Source: Amycolatopsis lurida (GTDB lineage: Bacteria; Actinomycetota; Actinomycetes; Mycobacteriales; Pseudonocardiaceae). Taken from it: a stretch of 64,000 nucleotides of DNA. Below are positions 8,323-16,272 of this stretch, one piece after another. Location of the stretch: NCBI RefSeq assembly GCF_900105055.1, contig NZ_FNTA01000004.1:4991501-5055500 (forward strand), read 5' to 3'. The notes beneath the pieces are model-generated. The model ran no database searches, was not told where the DNA came from, and saw nothing but the letters and a program-made list of their open reading frames with translations. The position numbers were made by a program, and so were the translations under genes. Position 1 is the first letter of the stretch, and each line of letters starts with the position of its first letter.

Positions 8323-8978
8323 GAGCCGAACCGGTAACCGGCGCCGGGCACGGTCTCGATCAGCGGCGGTTCACCGAGTTTGCGCCGCAACGTCATCATC
8401 GCCACCCGGACGGCGTTCGTGAACGGATCGGCGTGTTCGTCCCAGGCCTTCTCCAGCAGGTCTTCCGCGCTGACCACGGTCCCTTCGGCGCGCATGAGCA
8501 CTTCCAGTACCGCGAACTCCTTGGGGGACAAGGGAAGGAACCGGCCGTCGCGCGACGCCTGATGCCGGGGCAGGTCGAGGACCACGCCGCCGCGCTCCAG
8601 TACCGGCGGCAGCGCCGGCCGCGCGCGCCGCGACAGCGCCTGCACCCGCGCGACGAGTTCGGCGAACGCGAACGGTTTCGTCAGGTAGTCGTCGGCGCCG
8701 AGACCCAGCCCGGCGACCCGGTCGTCGACGTCGGCCGCGGCCGTCAGCATGAGGACCCGCGCCTCGCCGCCGGTCCCGATCACCGCGGCGCAGACCTCGT
8801 CGCCGTGCACGAGGGGGAGATCCCGGTCGAGGACGACGACGTCGTAGCCGTGCACGCCGACCCGGTCCAGGGCCTGCGCGCCGTCGTAGCAGACGTCGAC
8901 GGCCATGGAGAACCGTCGCAGGCCCTCGGCGATCGTGTCCGCCAGCAACCGCTCGTCTTCCACCACCAGCACTCTCAC
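8319..8978 (-). CDS. OmpR-family response regulator
   Basis: A 219-residue DNA-binding regulator controlled by the kinase encoded next. The receiver domain holds the acidic pair (VVEDERLL), the phospho-acceptor Asp in VVLDRDLPL and the Lys of LTKPFAFAEL. The C-terminal winged helix includes LSPKEFAVLEVLMRAEGTVV and TLRRKLGEPPLIETVPGAGYRF. I placed the start at GTG 8978, directly before VRVLVVEDE; the frame is open further upstream but that part is not homologous and lies in repeat-rich DNA. The gene is first in a two-gene operon. The repeat-dense gap on its upstream side must contain its promoter. Confidence 0.92.
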   Translation of the reverse strand: MRVLVVEDERLLADTIAEGLRRFSMAVDVCYDGAQALDRVGVHGYDVVVLDRDLPLVHGDEVCAAVIGTGGEARVLMLTAAADVDDRVAGLGLGADDYLTKPFAFAELVARVQALSRRARPALPPVLERGGVVLDLPRHQASRDGRFLPLSPKEFAVLEVLMRAEGTVVSAEDLLEKAWDEHADPFTNAVRVAMMTLRRKLGEPPLIETVPGAGYRFGS

Positions 8979-9054
8979 CTGGCCAGTCTGCCCCGGATGG
9001 GGGTAAGCGGGGGATAAGCGCGGCTCAGCCGACCGGGTGTGGCCCGGGTGTTGC

Positions 9055-9097
9055 GAAAGCCACTTTCGCAACCTTGAACGTTGCGAAAGTGGCTTTC
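9055..9097. repeat. 13-17-13 hairpin element, copy 1
   Basis: Core GAAAGCCACTTTC (9055-9067), 17-nt palindromic spacer, inverted core GAAAGTGGCTTTC (9085-9097). The middle triplets CCA and TGG are complementary. Pairing runs on beyond the cores, so 9050-9072 and 9080-9102 are also each self-complementary. It lies in the gap downstream of the fucosidase gene and upstream of the response regulator. Confidence 0.85.
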
Positions 9098-9128
9098 GCA
9101 ACGTCGCTTCGCGCTGCGGGGCCCAGGT

Positions 9129-9171
9129 GAAGGGCGCCTTCCCCGCATCGGACGAGGGGAAAGTCCCCTTC
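9129..9171. repeat. 13-17-13 hairpin element, copy 2 (diverged)
   Basis: Core GAAGGGCGCCTTC (9129-9141), 17-nt spacer, core GAAAGTCCCCTTC (9159-9171). The geometry is exact, but the middle triplets GCG and TCC do not match, so this is the one degenerate pair. Its spacer and right half closely resemble the copy at 48877-48919, and the right core is identical to it. A lone half-core, GAACGTCCCCTTC, stands at 9229-9241. Confidence 0.75.
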
Positions 9172-9287
9172 GCGACGCCCGGGCCTTGCTCGGCGCTCGC
9201 CCCTGCGTGGATCCACCGACCGGATGGCGAACGTCCCCTTCATGTCAAGGCGCGCGCCGGTCCATGGTGCCGCGTCCGGCGAGAGTG

Positions 9288-9389
9288 GTGCTTGGAGGCG
9301 TAACTCACGTGCTTGAAGCCGTAACTCACGTGATTGAAGGCGGAACTGCGTGTTCCGGCTCCAAGCACGCGAGTTACGGCTCCGATCAC
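9288..9389. repeat. Five ~20-bp repeat units, three direct and two inverted
   Basis: Units at 9288-9308, 9309-9329 and 9330-9349 run in one direction (type GTGCTTGAAGCC followed by GTAACTCAC). Units at 9350-9368 and 9369-9389 are reverse complements of the same type. Together they can fold into a cruciform. The units abut without spacers, which rules out a CRISPR. The cluster ends 4 bp before the fucosidase stop codon, so it may serve as a transcription end or be a REP-like element. Confidence 0.75.
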
Positions 9390-9392
9390 GCG

Positions 9393-11195
9393 TTATCCGG
9401 CCGGGTGCAGCTGCCGTGCCGGAATCACCTGCTGAGGGGTGTTCGGGCTGGACCACAGCAGCTTCATCGACGCCTCGCCGCCTCGTTCGGTGTGGTCGAG
9501 CCGGATCGCGTACGACCGCCCCGCGACCAGATCGAGTGTCGCTTTGTCGACACTCGGGCCGTGCGGGGTGGTGTTGTCGATCAGGAGTTTCCCGTCGACC
9601 CACAGTCGCACGGTGTCGTCCGAAACCGTGGTGAACGTGTACTTCCCGGTGTCCCGCGCGGTGACCTGCCCGGTCCAGCGCGAGGAGAAGGTCTCCGCCG
9701 GGATCTTCGCGTCCGGTGAGCCGGTGAACTTCCAGTTGTGGTTCACGCCCGGTTCGACCCGGCGCACCGCCGGTGTTCCGGTGAAGTCCGCGTTCGGCCA
9801 GTACTCGGCGGTCAGCCCCGTCCCGCGGCCGGCGGGTGCCTGCGGCAGCGGATCGACGCTCAGTTCGATGACGGTCGCGACGTCGTTCGTCCGGCCGCCC
9901 GACGGGGTGAGCTTCACGCTTCCGGACGTCTGCTCGACCCGCACGCGCTGCCGGCTGCCGAGCACCCGCGCGTCGCGAACCCGGAAAGGCGCCAACGCGT
10001 CGAGCGTCAGCGGGCCGCCCGAAGCGGGCCAATCGAACACCGACGCGTAAAGCTTGTCACCGCGACGGCTGACGACGCCCCAGCCCGGTTCGGCGACCAG
10101 CCCCGGCGCGCCCGCCCCGTAGACGGCGGCGGACTGGCCGTTCGTTCGCAGCCACTGGCCCATCTGCTTCAGCCGGTCGATGGATTCCCGCGGCACGCGG
10201 CCGTTGCGGTCGGGGCCGACGTTGAGCAGGAAGTTGCCGCCGCGGCCGGCGATCGAGAGCAGTTTCCTGGTCAGATCCGCCGAGGATTTCCAGTTGTGGT
10301 CCCAATCCGTGTATCCCCAGCTGCCGTTGAGGGTCATGCACGACTCCCACAGCTGCCCGTCGACCGGCTTGTCCGGGATCTCCTGTTCGGGTGTTCCCGT
10401 GTCGCCGTCGACCACCCGGCGTTTGCCGACGCGGTTGTTGACCACAATGGACGGGTCGAGGCTGCGGACGTAGGCCTCCAGTTCCTCGCCGTCCTTTTCC
10501 GTCCACGGGTTGTTGGGCCGGTCGGTGCTCCATTCGCCGTCGAACCACAACACCGCCGGGCGGTAGTTGTCGACGAGTTCCTTGAGCTGGGCGTACATCC
10601 GTTCCTTGTACTTCGGGAACGTCGCGGGATCGGGGAAGTCCGGGTCGTGCCAGTCCCAGATCGAGTAGTAGAAGCCGAGTTCGACATCGCGCGCGGCCGT
10701 CGCGCGTTTCAGCTCGGCGAGGATGTCGCGCTTCTTGTCGAACGAAGAGTGGTCGCGGAGGTTGAACTTGTTGACCTTCGTCGGCCACATCGCGTAGCCC
10801 TCGTGGTGTTTCGACGTGATCACCACGTACTTCTGCCCGGCGTCCTTCGCCGACTGCGCGATGGCGTTCGCGTCGAACCCCGCTGGGTCGAACTTCGCGG
10901 CGATCTGCTCGTATTCGGCGCGCGGGATCTGGCAGTTCCGCTGGATCCACTCGGCGTCCTGGCAAACGCTTCCGTCGGGACGGGTGTACTTCCCTTGAAG
11001 CTGGGAGTACGCGCCGAAGTGGATGAATTGGCCGAAGCGGTCGTCACGCCACCAGCGCGTCCGCTCGGCGGTGAACGGGTCGTCGTAGGCGTGGTCGGAC
11101 GGGAGTGGTGCGGCTTCCGCGGCGGGCGCGACGCCCAGTGCGGTGGTCGCGATGACGAGGGCCGCCAGGGCCCGGAGTGGCTTGCGGCGATTCAT
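9393..11195 (-). CDS. Secreted alpha-L-fucosidase (GH29) with C-terminal PA14 domain
   Basis: The enzyme should release L-fucose from glycans outside the cell. The 600-residue protein has a signal peptide (MNRRKPLRALAALVIATTALG, cut after APAAEAA). A GH29 catalytic barrel covers roughly residues 35-400, with FGQFIHFGAYS, VVITSKHHEGYAMW and the WFDGEWS segment, whose Asp is the family nucleophile. A PA14 domain spans about residues 455-598 (GLTAEYWPNADFTGTPAVRR, YTFTTVSDDTVRLWVDGKLL) and probably binds carbohydrate. A GGAGGAG site precedes the ATG. It stands alone, between the repeat-rich gap and a divergent efflux operon. Confidence 0.9.
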   Translation of the reverse strand: MNRRKPLRALAALVIATTALGVAPAAEAAPLPSDHAYDDPFTAERTRWWRDDRFGQFIHFGAYSQLQGKYTRPDGSVCQDAEWIQRNCQIPRAEYEQIAAKFDPAGFDANAIAQSAKDAGQKYVVITSKHHEGYAMWPTKVNKFNLRDHSSFDKKRDILAELKRATAARDVELGFYYSIWDWHDPDFPDPATFPKYKERMYAQLKELVDNYRPAVLWFDGEWSTDRPNNPWTEKDGEELEAYVRSLDPSIVVNNRVGKRRVVDGDTGTPEQEIPDKPVDGQLWESCMTLNGSWGYTDWDHNWKSSADLTRKLLSIAGRGGNFLLNVGPDRNGRVPRESIDRLKQMGQWLRTNGQSAAVYGAGAPGLVAEPGWGVVSRRGDKLYASVFDWPASGGPLTLDALAPFRVRDARVLGSRQRVRVEQTSGSVKLTPSGGRTNDVATVIELSVDPLPQAPAGRGTGLTAEYWPNADFTGTPAVRRVEPGVNHNWKFTGSPDAKIPAETFSSRWTGQVTARDTGKYTFTTVSDDTVRLWVDGKLLIDNTTPHGPSVDKATLDLVAGRSYAIRLDHTERGGEASMKLLWSSPNTPQQVIPARQLHPAG

Positions 11196-11424
11196 GCACT
11201 CCTCCTCGCTGAGGTGTGGACGTCGGAACTCTAAGAAGCCAGAGATCGGATGTGAACCCCTGAAAGTCTCGTGAAGCGCCTAGTTCACCCGTAAAGACGG
11301 CAGATAGATCGGATCTCTGTTCCGCTGACGGGGACGGTAAGCGCGGCATAAGCGACTTCGCTTACCGCGCCGGAATCGCCCGCTCCGTAGAAATCGGTGC
11401 GCCAAGACGACCGAAGGAGCAGCG

Positions 11425-11979
11425 ATGCGGAAACGACCGATGGCGGTACTGATCGCCGGAGCGGTCCTCGCGCTGGTGGCCGGCTGTGGCGGCGGCGGGG
11501 ACGGCGGCGACAAGGTCGCCTCGATCTCGTCGCCGCCGGCGCCCGGCGCCGCCGGTGACGGAAAGCAGGCCGACAACGTGTCCGACGAGGACAAGATGCG
11601 CAACTACCGGAAATGCATGCGCGAGCACGGGATCGAGATGCCCGAACCCAAGCCCGACGGCAGCGGGCAGGACACCGTCACCTTCGACGCGCGCGACATG
11701 CCGGACGAGAAAAAGATGAACGCCGCGAGCGACGCGTGCCGCAAGCTGCTGCCGAACGGCGGCGAGATCAAACCGCCCACGCCCGAAGAGCTCGACAAGA
11801 TGCGCAAGGAAGCGAAGTGCATGCGCGAGCACGGCATCGACTTCCCGGATCCCGAGCCCGGGGGCAAGGGTGGCGCCGCCATCGCGCTGGGCGACGCGAA
11901 CGGTGATCCCAAGAAGTTCGAAGAAGCGGCGAAGGCCTGCGGTCTCGGCATGACCATGAGGGCGGCCCCGGCGAAATGA
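11425..11979 (+). CDS. Lipoprotein with duplicated KCMREHG cysteine motif
   Basis: A 184-residue lipoprotein: signal sequence with lipobox LVAGC (Cys at about residue 22), then a Gly-rich linker. The mature part is an internal duplication. Each half carries KCMREHGI followed by P-x-P and, ~35 residues on, a second Cys (ASDACRKLL, AAKACGLGM), so each half could form one disulfide. The family is often found beside MacB-type transporters in actinomycetes, but its role is unknown. It is the first gene of a four-gene operon and overlaps the adaptor gene by 4 bp (ATGA). AAGGAG precedes the ATG. Confidence 0.75.
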   Translation: MRKRPMAVLIAGAVLALVAGCGGGGDGGDKVASISSPPAPGAAGDGKQADNVSDEDKMRNYRKCMREHGIEMPEPKPDGSGQDTVTFDARDMPDEKKMNAASDACRKLLPNGGEIKPPTPEELDKMRKEAKCMREHGIDFPDPEPGGKGGAAIALGDANGDPKKFEEAAKACGLGMTMRAAPAK

Positions 11980-13076
11980 GCGAACACGAAGGACCCGGCG
12001 GCGCACGGCGTTCGCGCCGGGCACGCTGGTTCATCATCGCGGCGGTGCTCGTCGTCGTGGTCGGGACGATGTCGGTGGTCGTGCTGACCAGGGTCACGTC
12101 GGAAGCCCAGCAGGTCGGGCAGGCGCCGCCGCCGGTCGAGACCGCGAAAATCGAGAAGACCGACCTGCAGGAGGAGGAAGAGGCGAACGGAACTCTGGGC
12201 TACGGCGCGGAAAACTCCCTCGCCGGCCGGAAACAGGGCACCATCACGTCCCTGCCGGACGCGGGCGCGGTGCTCACCCGGGGCAAGGCCGTGTACGGCG
12301 TCGACGCCAAACCGGTGCCGTTGTTCTACGGCACCTTGCCGTTCTTCCGCGACCTCGCGGACGGGGCCGCGGACGGCCCGGACGTCAAACAGCTGGAAGA
12401 GAACTTGAAGGCGCTCGGTTTCGGCGGGTTCGGCACCCCGGACAAGAAGTTCACCTCGGCCACCGCCGCCGCGCTCAAGAAATGGCAGAAGTCGCTGGGC
12501 CTGGAGCAGACCGGTGCGTTCGGACAGGGCGACGTCGTCCTCGCGCCAGGCGAGATCCGGGTTTCGCAGGTCGCCGCGCAACTCGGCGGTCCCGGCGGCG
12601 GCGAACTCCTGAAGTACACCGGCACCGAGCGTCTCGTCGAGGTCAAGCTCGACGCCGCCAAGCAGGCCATCGCCAAGGTGGGGGACAAGGTCGGCGTCGA
12701 CATCACCGGCGGCAAGTCCACGACCGGCGTGATCGCCGACGTCGGCAAGGTCGCGGAGAACGGCAAGGACGGCGCCGGGCAGGACGACGGCAAGCCGAAG
12801 ATCAAGGTGAAGATCAAGCTGGACGATCCGGCCGCGGCGGGTTCGCTCGATTCGACGCCCGTCTCGGTGCGCTTCACCAAGGAAGTCCACAGTGGAGTGT
12901 TGGCGGTCCCGGTCGGGGCGTTGCTCGCGCTCGCCGAAGGCGGATACGCCGTCGAGGTCGACGAAGGCGGACAACGCCGTCTCGTCGCGGTGAAGACCGG
13001 CCTGTTCTCCGGCGGCCGCGTCGAAATCAGCGGTACCGGCCTCGCCGCCGGGATGCGGGTGGTGACCACCTCATGA
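11976..13076 (+). CDS. Membrane-fusion adaptor with peptidoglycan-binding domain
   Basis: A 366-residue periplasmic adaptor for the ABC exporter encoded next. One N-terminal membrane helix (residues ~18-40) is followed by a HlyD/MacA-type beta-rich body, into which a peptidoglycan-binding-1 domain is inserted (GPDVKQLEENLKALGFGG to ALKKWQKSLG, residues ~128-175). The C-terminal half has the typical SVRFTKEVHSGVLAVPVGAL and GMRVVTTS ends. The cell-wall domain suggests the pump is anchored to or spans the thick wall. It is coupled on both sides by ATGA overlaps. Confidence 0.82.
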   Translation: MSEHEGPGGARRSRRARWFIIAAVLVVVVGTMSVVVLTRVTSEAQQVGQAPPPVETAKIEKTDLQEEEEANGTLGYGAENSLAGRKQGTITSLPDAGAVLTRGKAVYGVDAKPVPLFYGTLPFFRDLADGAADGPDVKQLEENLKALGFGGFGTPDKKFTSATAAALKKWQKSLGLEQTGAFGQGDVVLAPGEIRVSQVAAQLGGPGGGELLKYTGTERLVEVKLDAAKQAIAKVGDKVGVDITGGKSTTGVIADVGKVAENGKDGAGQDDGKPKIKVKIKLDDPAAAGSLDSTPVSVRFTKEVHSGVLAVPVGALLALAEGGYAVEVDEGGQRRLVAVKTGLFSGGRVEISGTGLAAGMRVVTTS

Positions 13077-13759
13077 CCCCGGTGCTGGACGTGCGCGGCG
13101 CCTCGCGCACCTATCCCGGCGGGGTGCGGGCACTGCACGAGGTGTCACTGTCCATTGAGGACAGAGAGATGGTCGCCATCGTCGGCCCGTCCGGCTCCGG
13201 CAAATCGACCCTGCTGCAGCTGATGGGCACGCTCGACCGGCCGACCAGCGGCGTCATCGAACTGCGCGGGCACGACGTGGCGAAACTGCCCGACCGCAAG
13301 CTTTCCGCGTTGCGATCGCGGTGGATCGGGTTCGTGTTCCAGCAGTTCTTCCTCAGCGAGGGGGTGAGCGCGGTCGACAACGTCGCGACGGGGCTGCTGT
13401 ACGCGGGGGTGCCGCGGCGGAAACGGCATGAACGCGCGCTGGCCGCGCTCGACCGGGTGGGTCTCGCGCATCGGGCGGGCCACTTCCCGAACGAGCTCTC
13501 CGGCGGGGAACGGCAGCGGGTGGCGATCGCGCGGGCGGTCGTCAACTCGCCGTCGATCCTGCTGGCCGACGAGCCGACCGGGAACCTCGACACGGGCAAC
13601 GGAGCGGCGATCCTCAATCTGCTGGCCACGTTGAGCTCGCAGGGGACGACGGTCGTGATCATCACGCACGACCGGGAGATCGCGGCGGGCATCCCGCGGC
13701 GCATCGAGCTGCGGGACGGCCGGATCCGGCTCGACACCGGGACGGGGGTGCTGGTGTGA
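13073..13759 (+). CDS. ABC transporter ATP-binding protein, MacB/LolD type
   Basis: A 228-residue ATPase with Walker A GPSGSGKST (near residue 38), the Q-loop FVFQQFFL, signature LSGGERQRVAIARA, Walker B ILLADEPTGNLD and the switch His in IITHDREIA. The sequence GNLD after Walker B is typical of the MacB/LolD/FtsE group. I chose ATG 13073 because it overlaps the adaptor stop by 4 bp and begins the conserved strand (VLDVRGASRTYPGG). It works with the FtsX-like permease encoded next. Confidence 0.92.
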   Translation: MTPVLDVRGASRTYPGGVRALHEVSLSIEDREMVAIVGPSGSGKSTLLQLMGTLDRPTSGVIELRGHDVAKLPDRKLSALRSRWIGFVFQQFFLSEGVSAVDNVATGLLYAGVPRRKRHERALAALDRVGLAHRAGHFPNELSGGERQRVAIARAVVNSPSILLADEPTGNLDTGNGAAILNLLATLSSQGTTVVIITHDREIAAGIPRRIELRDGRIRLDTGTGVLV

Positions 13760-14976
13760 GCGCACCTGTCACCGACAAGACGCCGACGCCGAATCCGGCC
13801 AGGCTCGGCCCCCGTGACGTGCTGAACCTCGGTGCGCACGGGATGCGGACGCGGCCGATGCGGGCGGTGCTGTCCGCGCTCGGCATCGGGATCGGGATCG
13901 CCGCGATGGTGGCGGTGCTCGCGATCCCGGCGTCGGGTGCGAAGGCGTTGCAAGACCAGCTGGCCGCGCTCGGCACCAACCTGCTCACCGCGGGGCCGGG
14001 GAAGACGATGTTCGGCGGCGACGCGACCCTGCCGGACAGCGCGGTGCCGATGGCGAAGCGGATCGCCCCGGTGACGGCGGCCTCCGCGACCGGGACCACC
14101 GGCGCGACCGTGCGGCGCACGGACAAGATCGACAAGGACGAGACGTCCGGGCTCGGTGTCTACGCGGCGACCCCGGACCTTCTCGACGTCATCGGTGGTG
14201 CCGTCCGCGTCGGGCAGTTCCTCCGTGACGCCACTCGCGACTACCCGGTCGTCGTGCTGGGGTCGGTCGCGGCCGCGCGGCTCGGAATCGACCGCATCGA
14301 CCCGGCCAAGCCGCCACAGGTGTTCATCGACGGGAAGTGGTTCACCGTGGGCGGCATCCTCGGGCCGACGCCGCTGGCGCCTGAGATCGAGCGCTCGGTA
14401 CTGGTCGGCTGGGACGCCGCCAAGCGGCTCCTCGACTTCGAGGGGCACCCGACCACCGTGTACCTGCGGGCGAAGGACGCGCAGGTCGAGAACGTGCGTT
14501 CGGTGCTCGCGCAGACGATGAACCCGGAGGCGCCGAACGAGGTCGAGGTGCGCCGTCCGTCGGAGGCACTGGAGGCGCAGAAGCTGACGGAGAACACCTA
14601 CAGCGCGCTGTTCCTCGGGCTCGGCGGGGTGGCGCTGCTGGTCGGCGGCGTCGGGGTGGCCAACACGATGGTGATCTCGGTGCTGGAACGACGCCGGGAG
14701 ATCGGCCTGCGTCGCGCGCTCGGCGCGACGAAACGGCAGGTGAGAGGCCAATTCCTGGCCGAGTCGGTGCTGCTGTCCGGGCTCGGCGGGATCGCGGGCG
14801 TCCTGGTCGGCGTGCTGGTGACGTCGGGGTACGCGCTGAGCCAGGGCTGGCCGGCGGTGCTCCCCGTCGGCGCCCTGCTCGGCGGGGTCGGGGTCTCGGC
14901 TCTCGTCGGTGCCGTCGCCGGCGCCTATCCGGCGATGCGCGCGGCGCGGCTTCCGCCGACGCAAGCCCTCGCCTGA
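13756..14976 (+). CDS. ABC transporter permease, MacB/FtsX type
   Basis: A 406-residue permease: first membrane helix near residues 35-58, a large extracytoplasmic MacB domain (about residues 60-275), then three helices in the FtsX domain (NTYSALFLGLGGVALLVGGV, and the two C-terminal helices after GGIAGVLVGVLV). The ERRREIGLRRALGATKRQV loop between helices is the family signature. It starts at GTG, overlapping the ATPase stop by 4 bp. With the lipoprotein and adaptor it should form a substrate-export or mechanotransmission complex; the substrate is unknown. Confidence 0.9.
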   Translation: MSAPVTDKTPTPNPARLGPRDVLNLGAHGMRTRPMRAVLSALGIGIGIAAMVAVLAIPASGAKALQDQLAALGTNLLTAGPGKTMFGGDATLPDSAVPMAKRIAPVTAASATGTTGATVRRTDKIDKDETSGLGVYAATPDLLDVIGGAVRVGQFLRDATRDYPVVVLGSVAAARLGIDRIDPAKPPQVFIDGKWFTVGGILGPTPLAPEIERSVLVGWDAAKRLLDFEGHPTTVYLRAKDAQVENVRSVLAQTMNPEAPNEVEVRRPSEALEAQKLTENTYSALFLGLGGVALLVGGVGVANTMVISVLERRREIGLRRALGATKRQVRGQFLAESVLLSGLGGIAGVLVGVLVTSGYALSQGWPAVLPVGALLGGVGVSALVGAVAGAYPAMRAARLPPTQALA

Positions 14977-14979
14977 CCA

Positions 14980-15044
14980 CGCAATTCGGCACCTGGTCGC
15001 GAAAGTGCGCAGCGCGTACTACCGCAACCAGGTGCCGAATTGCG
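14980..15044. repeat. Inverted pair of CGCAATT-type 22-nt units
   Basis: A perfect 18-bp inverted repeat (14980-14997 against 15027-15044; 29 bp between). With four more bases each, the two arms make 22-nt units at 14980-15001 and 15023-15044 that differ at one position. They match the units at 23208-23229 and 24225-24246 at about 17 of 22 bases. It lies right after the permease stop and before the GT87 gene, so it could also end transcription. Confidence 0.75.
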
Positions 15045-15069
15045 GGGTAGCGGTGGGTAATCTCGCCGG

Positions 15070-16272
15070 GTGCTGGTGGGATTGTCGGGGCGGAAACTCG
15101 CGGGGGCGTTGATCGCGCTCGAGGTCGTCGTGGTCGGCGTGCTGTTCACCCTCAAGGTGTTCGACGGCCAGGACCTCGAGGTCTACATCGGCGGCGCGCG
15201 GCTCCTCGTCGAGTCGGGTGACCCCTACGGCGCGTGGGTGCAGACGCACGGGGGCTGGCTGCCCTTCACCTACACGCCGTTCGCGGCCGCGGTGTTCCTG
15301 CCCGGCACGCTGCTGTCCGCCGCGCTGGCCACGAGACTGGTCGGGCTCGCGTCGATCATCGCGGGCGGCATCGTCGTCTACGTCTTCGTGGCGACGCTCA
15401 ACGGCTCGCTCACCGACCGTGCCAACGTCCGTGGCCGCGCCATCGCCGTCCTCGCGGCGATCGGGGCACAGGCCGTCGGCGGGATCATGGAGCCGGTCCG
15501 CTCGACGCTCGGCTTCGGCCAGGTCAACACCCTGCTGATGCTGCTGGTCGTGCTCGACGCCCTGCTGCCGGGCCGCGCCCGCACGAAGGGGCTGCTGATC
15601 GGCGTCGCCGCGGCGATCAAGCTGACCCCGGCCTTCTTCATCCTGTTCTTCTTGTTCCGCAAGGACTTCCGTTCCGCGGCCCGGGTCGTGGCCGGTTTCC
15701 TCGGCGCGGGCGCGCTGATGTTCCTTGTGGCGCCGGACGCGTCCGCGAAGTTCTGGACGAACATCCTCTTCGACACCGGCCGGATCGGCGATCGCGGCTA
15801 CGTCGGCAACCAGTCGCTGCGCGGGATGCTCGCGCGGTTCGGGCTCGGCTCGGCGGAGGACGTCGTCTGGGTGCTGGCGTCGATCGCCGTGGTCGCGCTG
15901 ACCGCGTTCGTGATCGTGCGCGTCGCGGAGCCGGTGTTCGCGCTGACGGCGTGCGCGATCGGCGGGCTGCTGGTGTCGCCGGTGTCCTGGACGCACCACT
16001 GGATCTGGTGCGTGCCGATCCTCGCGCTGCTGATCTGGGCGCGCTCGGTCGTTTCGTACGCGCTCGCGGCCGTGACGGTGGCGCTGTTCGTGATCGCGCC
16101 GATGTGGCTCGCGCCGCGGCCCGCCGGGAACTTCGGCTGGTGGCTGGCGACGGAGTCCTACGTGCTGTACGGCCTTGCGCTCTTGCTCTATTTCGCCCTG
16201 GTAGCGCGTGAAGGCCCCCTTCCCTCGGCTCAGCCGAGGGAAGGGGGCCTTCACGCGCGAAAAGAGTCTTAG
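15070..16272 (+). CDS. GT87/DUF2029-family membrane glycosyltransferase
   Basis: A 400-residue polytopic protein of the GT87 mannosyltransferase type (polyprenyl-phosphate-mannose dependent, as PimE and related enzymes that build lipoglycans). About ten membrane helices are visible. The first extracytoplasmic loop has the acidic DGQDLEVYIGGARLL and TYTPFAAAVFL, and SPVSWTHHWIWCVPILALL is a typical late loop and helix. It starts at GTG 15070. The last ~24 codons (from REGPLPSAQPREGGLHARKES back) are encoded by a 55-bp palindrome, so the natural C-terminus may have been replaced. The exact substrate is not evident. Confidence 0.8.
   Translation: MLVGLSGRKLAGALIALEVVVVGVLFTLKVFDGQDLEVYIGGARLLVESGDPYGAWVQTHGGWLPFTYTPFAAAVFLPGTLLSAALATRLVGLASIIAGGIVVYVFVATLNGSLTDRANVRGRAIAVLAAIGAQAVGGIMEPVRSTLGFGQVNTLLMLLVVLDALLPGRARTKGLLIGVAAAIKLTPAFFILFFLFRKDFRSAARVVAGFLGAGALMFLVAPDASAKFWTNILFDTGRIGDRGYVGNQSLRGMLARFGLGSAEDVVWVLASIAVVALTAFVIVRVAEPVFALTACAIGGLLVSPVSWTHHWIWCVPILALLIWARSVVSYALAAVTVALFVIAPMWLAPRPAGNFGWWLATESYVLYGLALLLYFALVAREGPLPSAQPREGGLHARKES
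16204..16258. repeat. 13-17-13 hairpin element, perfect 55-bp palindrome
   Basis: Core GAAGGCCCCCTTC (16210-16222), 17-nt spacer, core GAAGGGGGCCTTC (16240-16252). Pairing extends to 27-bp perfect arms with a single central base. It lies inside the end of the GT87 reading frame and 11 bp from the serC stop, between convergent genes. Its 43-nt body is identical at 41 of 43 positions to the copy at 45369-45411. Confidence 0.88.

Noticed and set aside
9288..9389. CRISPR-like array
   Set aside because: The units abut, have no unique spacers, and reverse orientation after the third unit; no cas genes are present.
9738..11234. Long plus-strand open frame antisense to the fucosidase
   Set aside because: It is a high-GC shadow frame: Arg/Val/Gly-rich with no domain, whereas the opposite strand encodes a complete GH29 enzyme.
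13111..14964. 617-codon minus-strand frame across the ABC ATPase and permease genes
   Set aside because: It has low-complexity Arg/Pro/His composition and is fully antisense to two well-supported genes.
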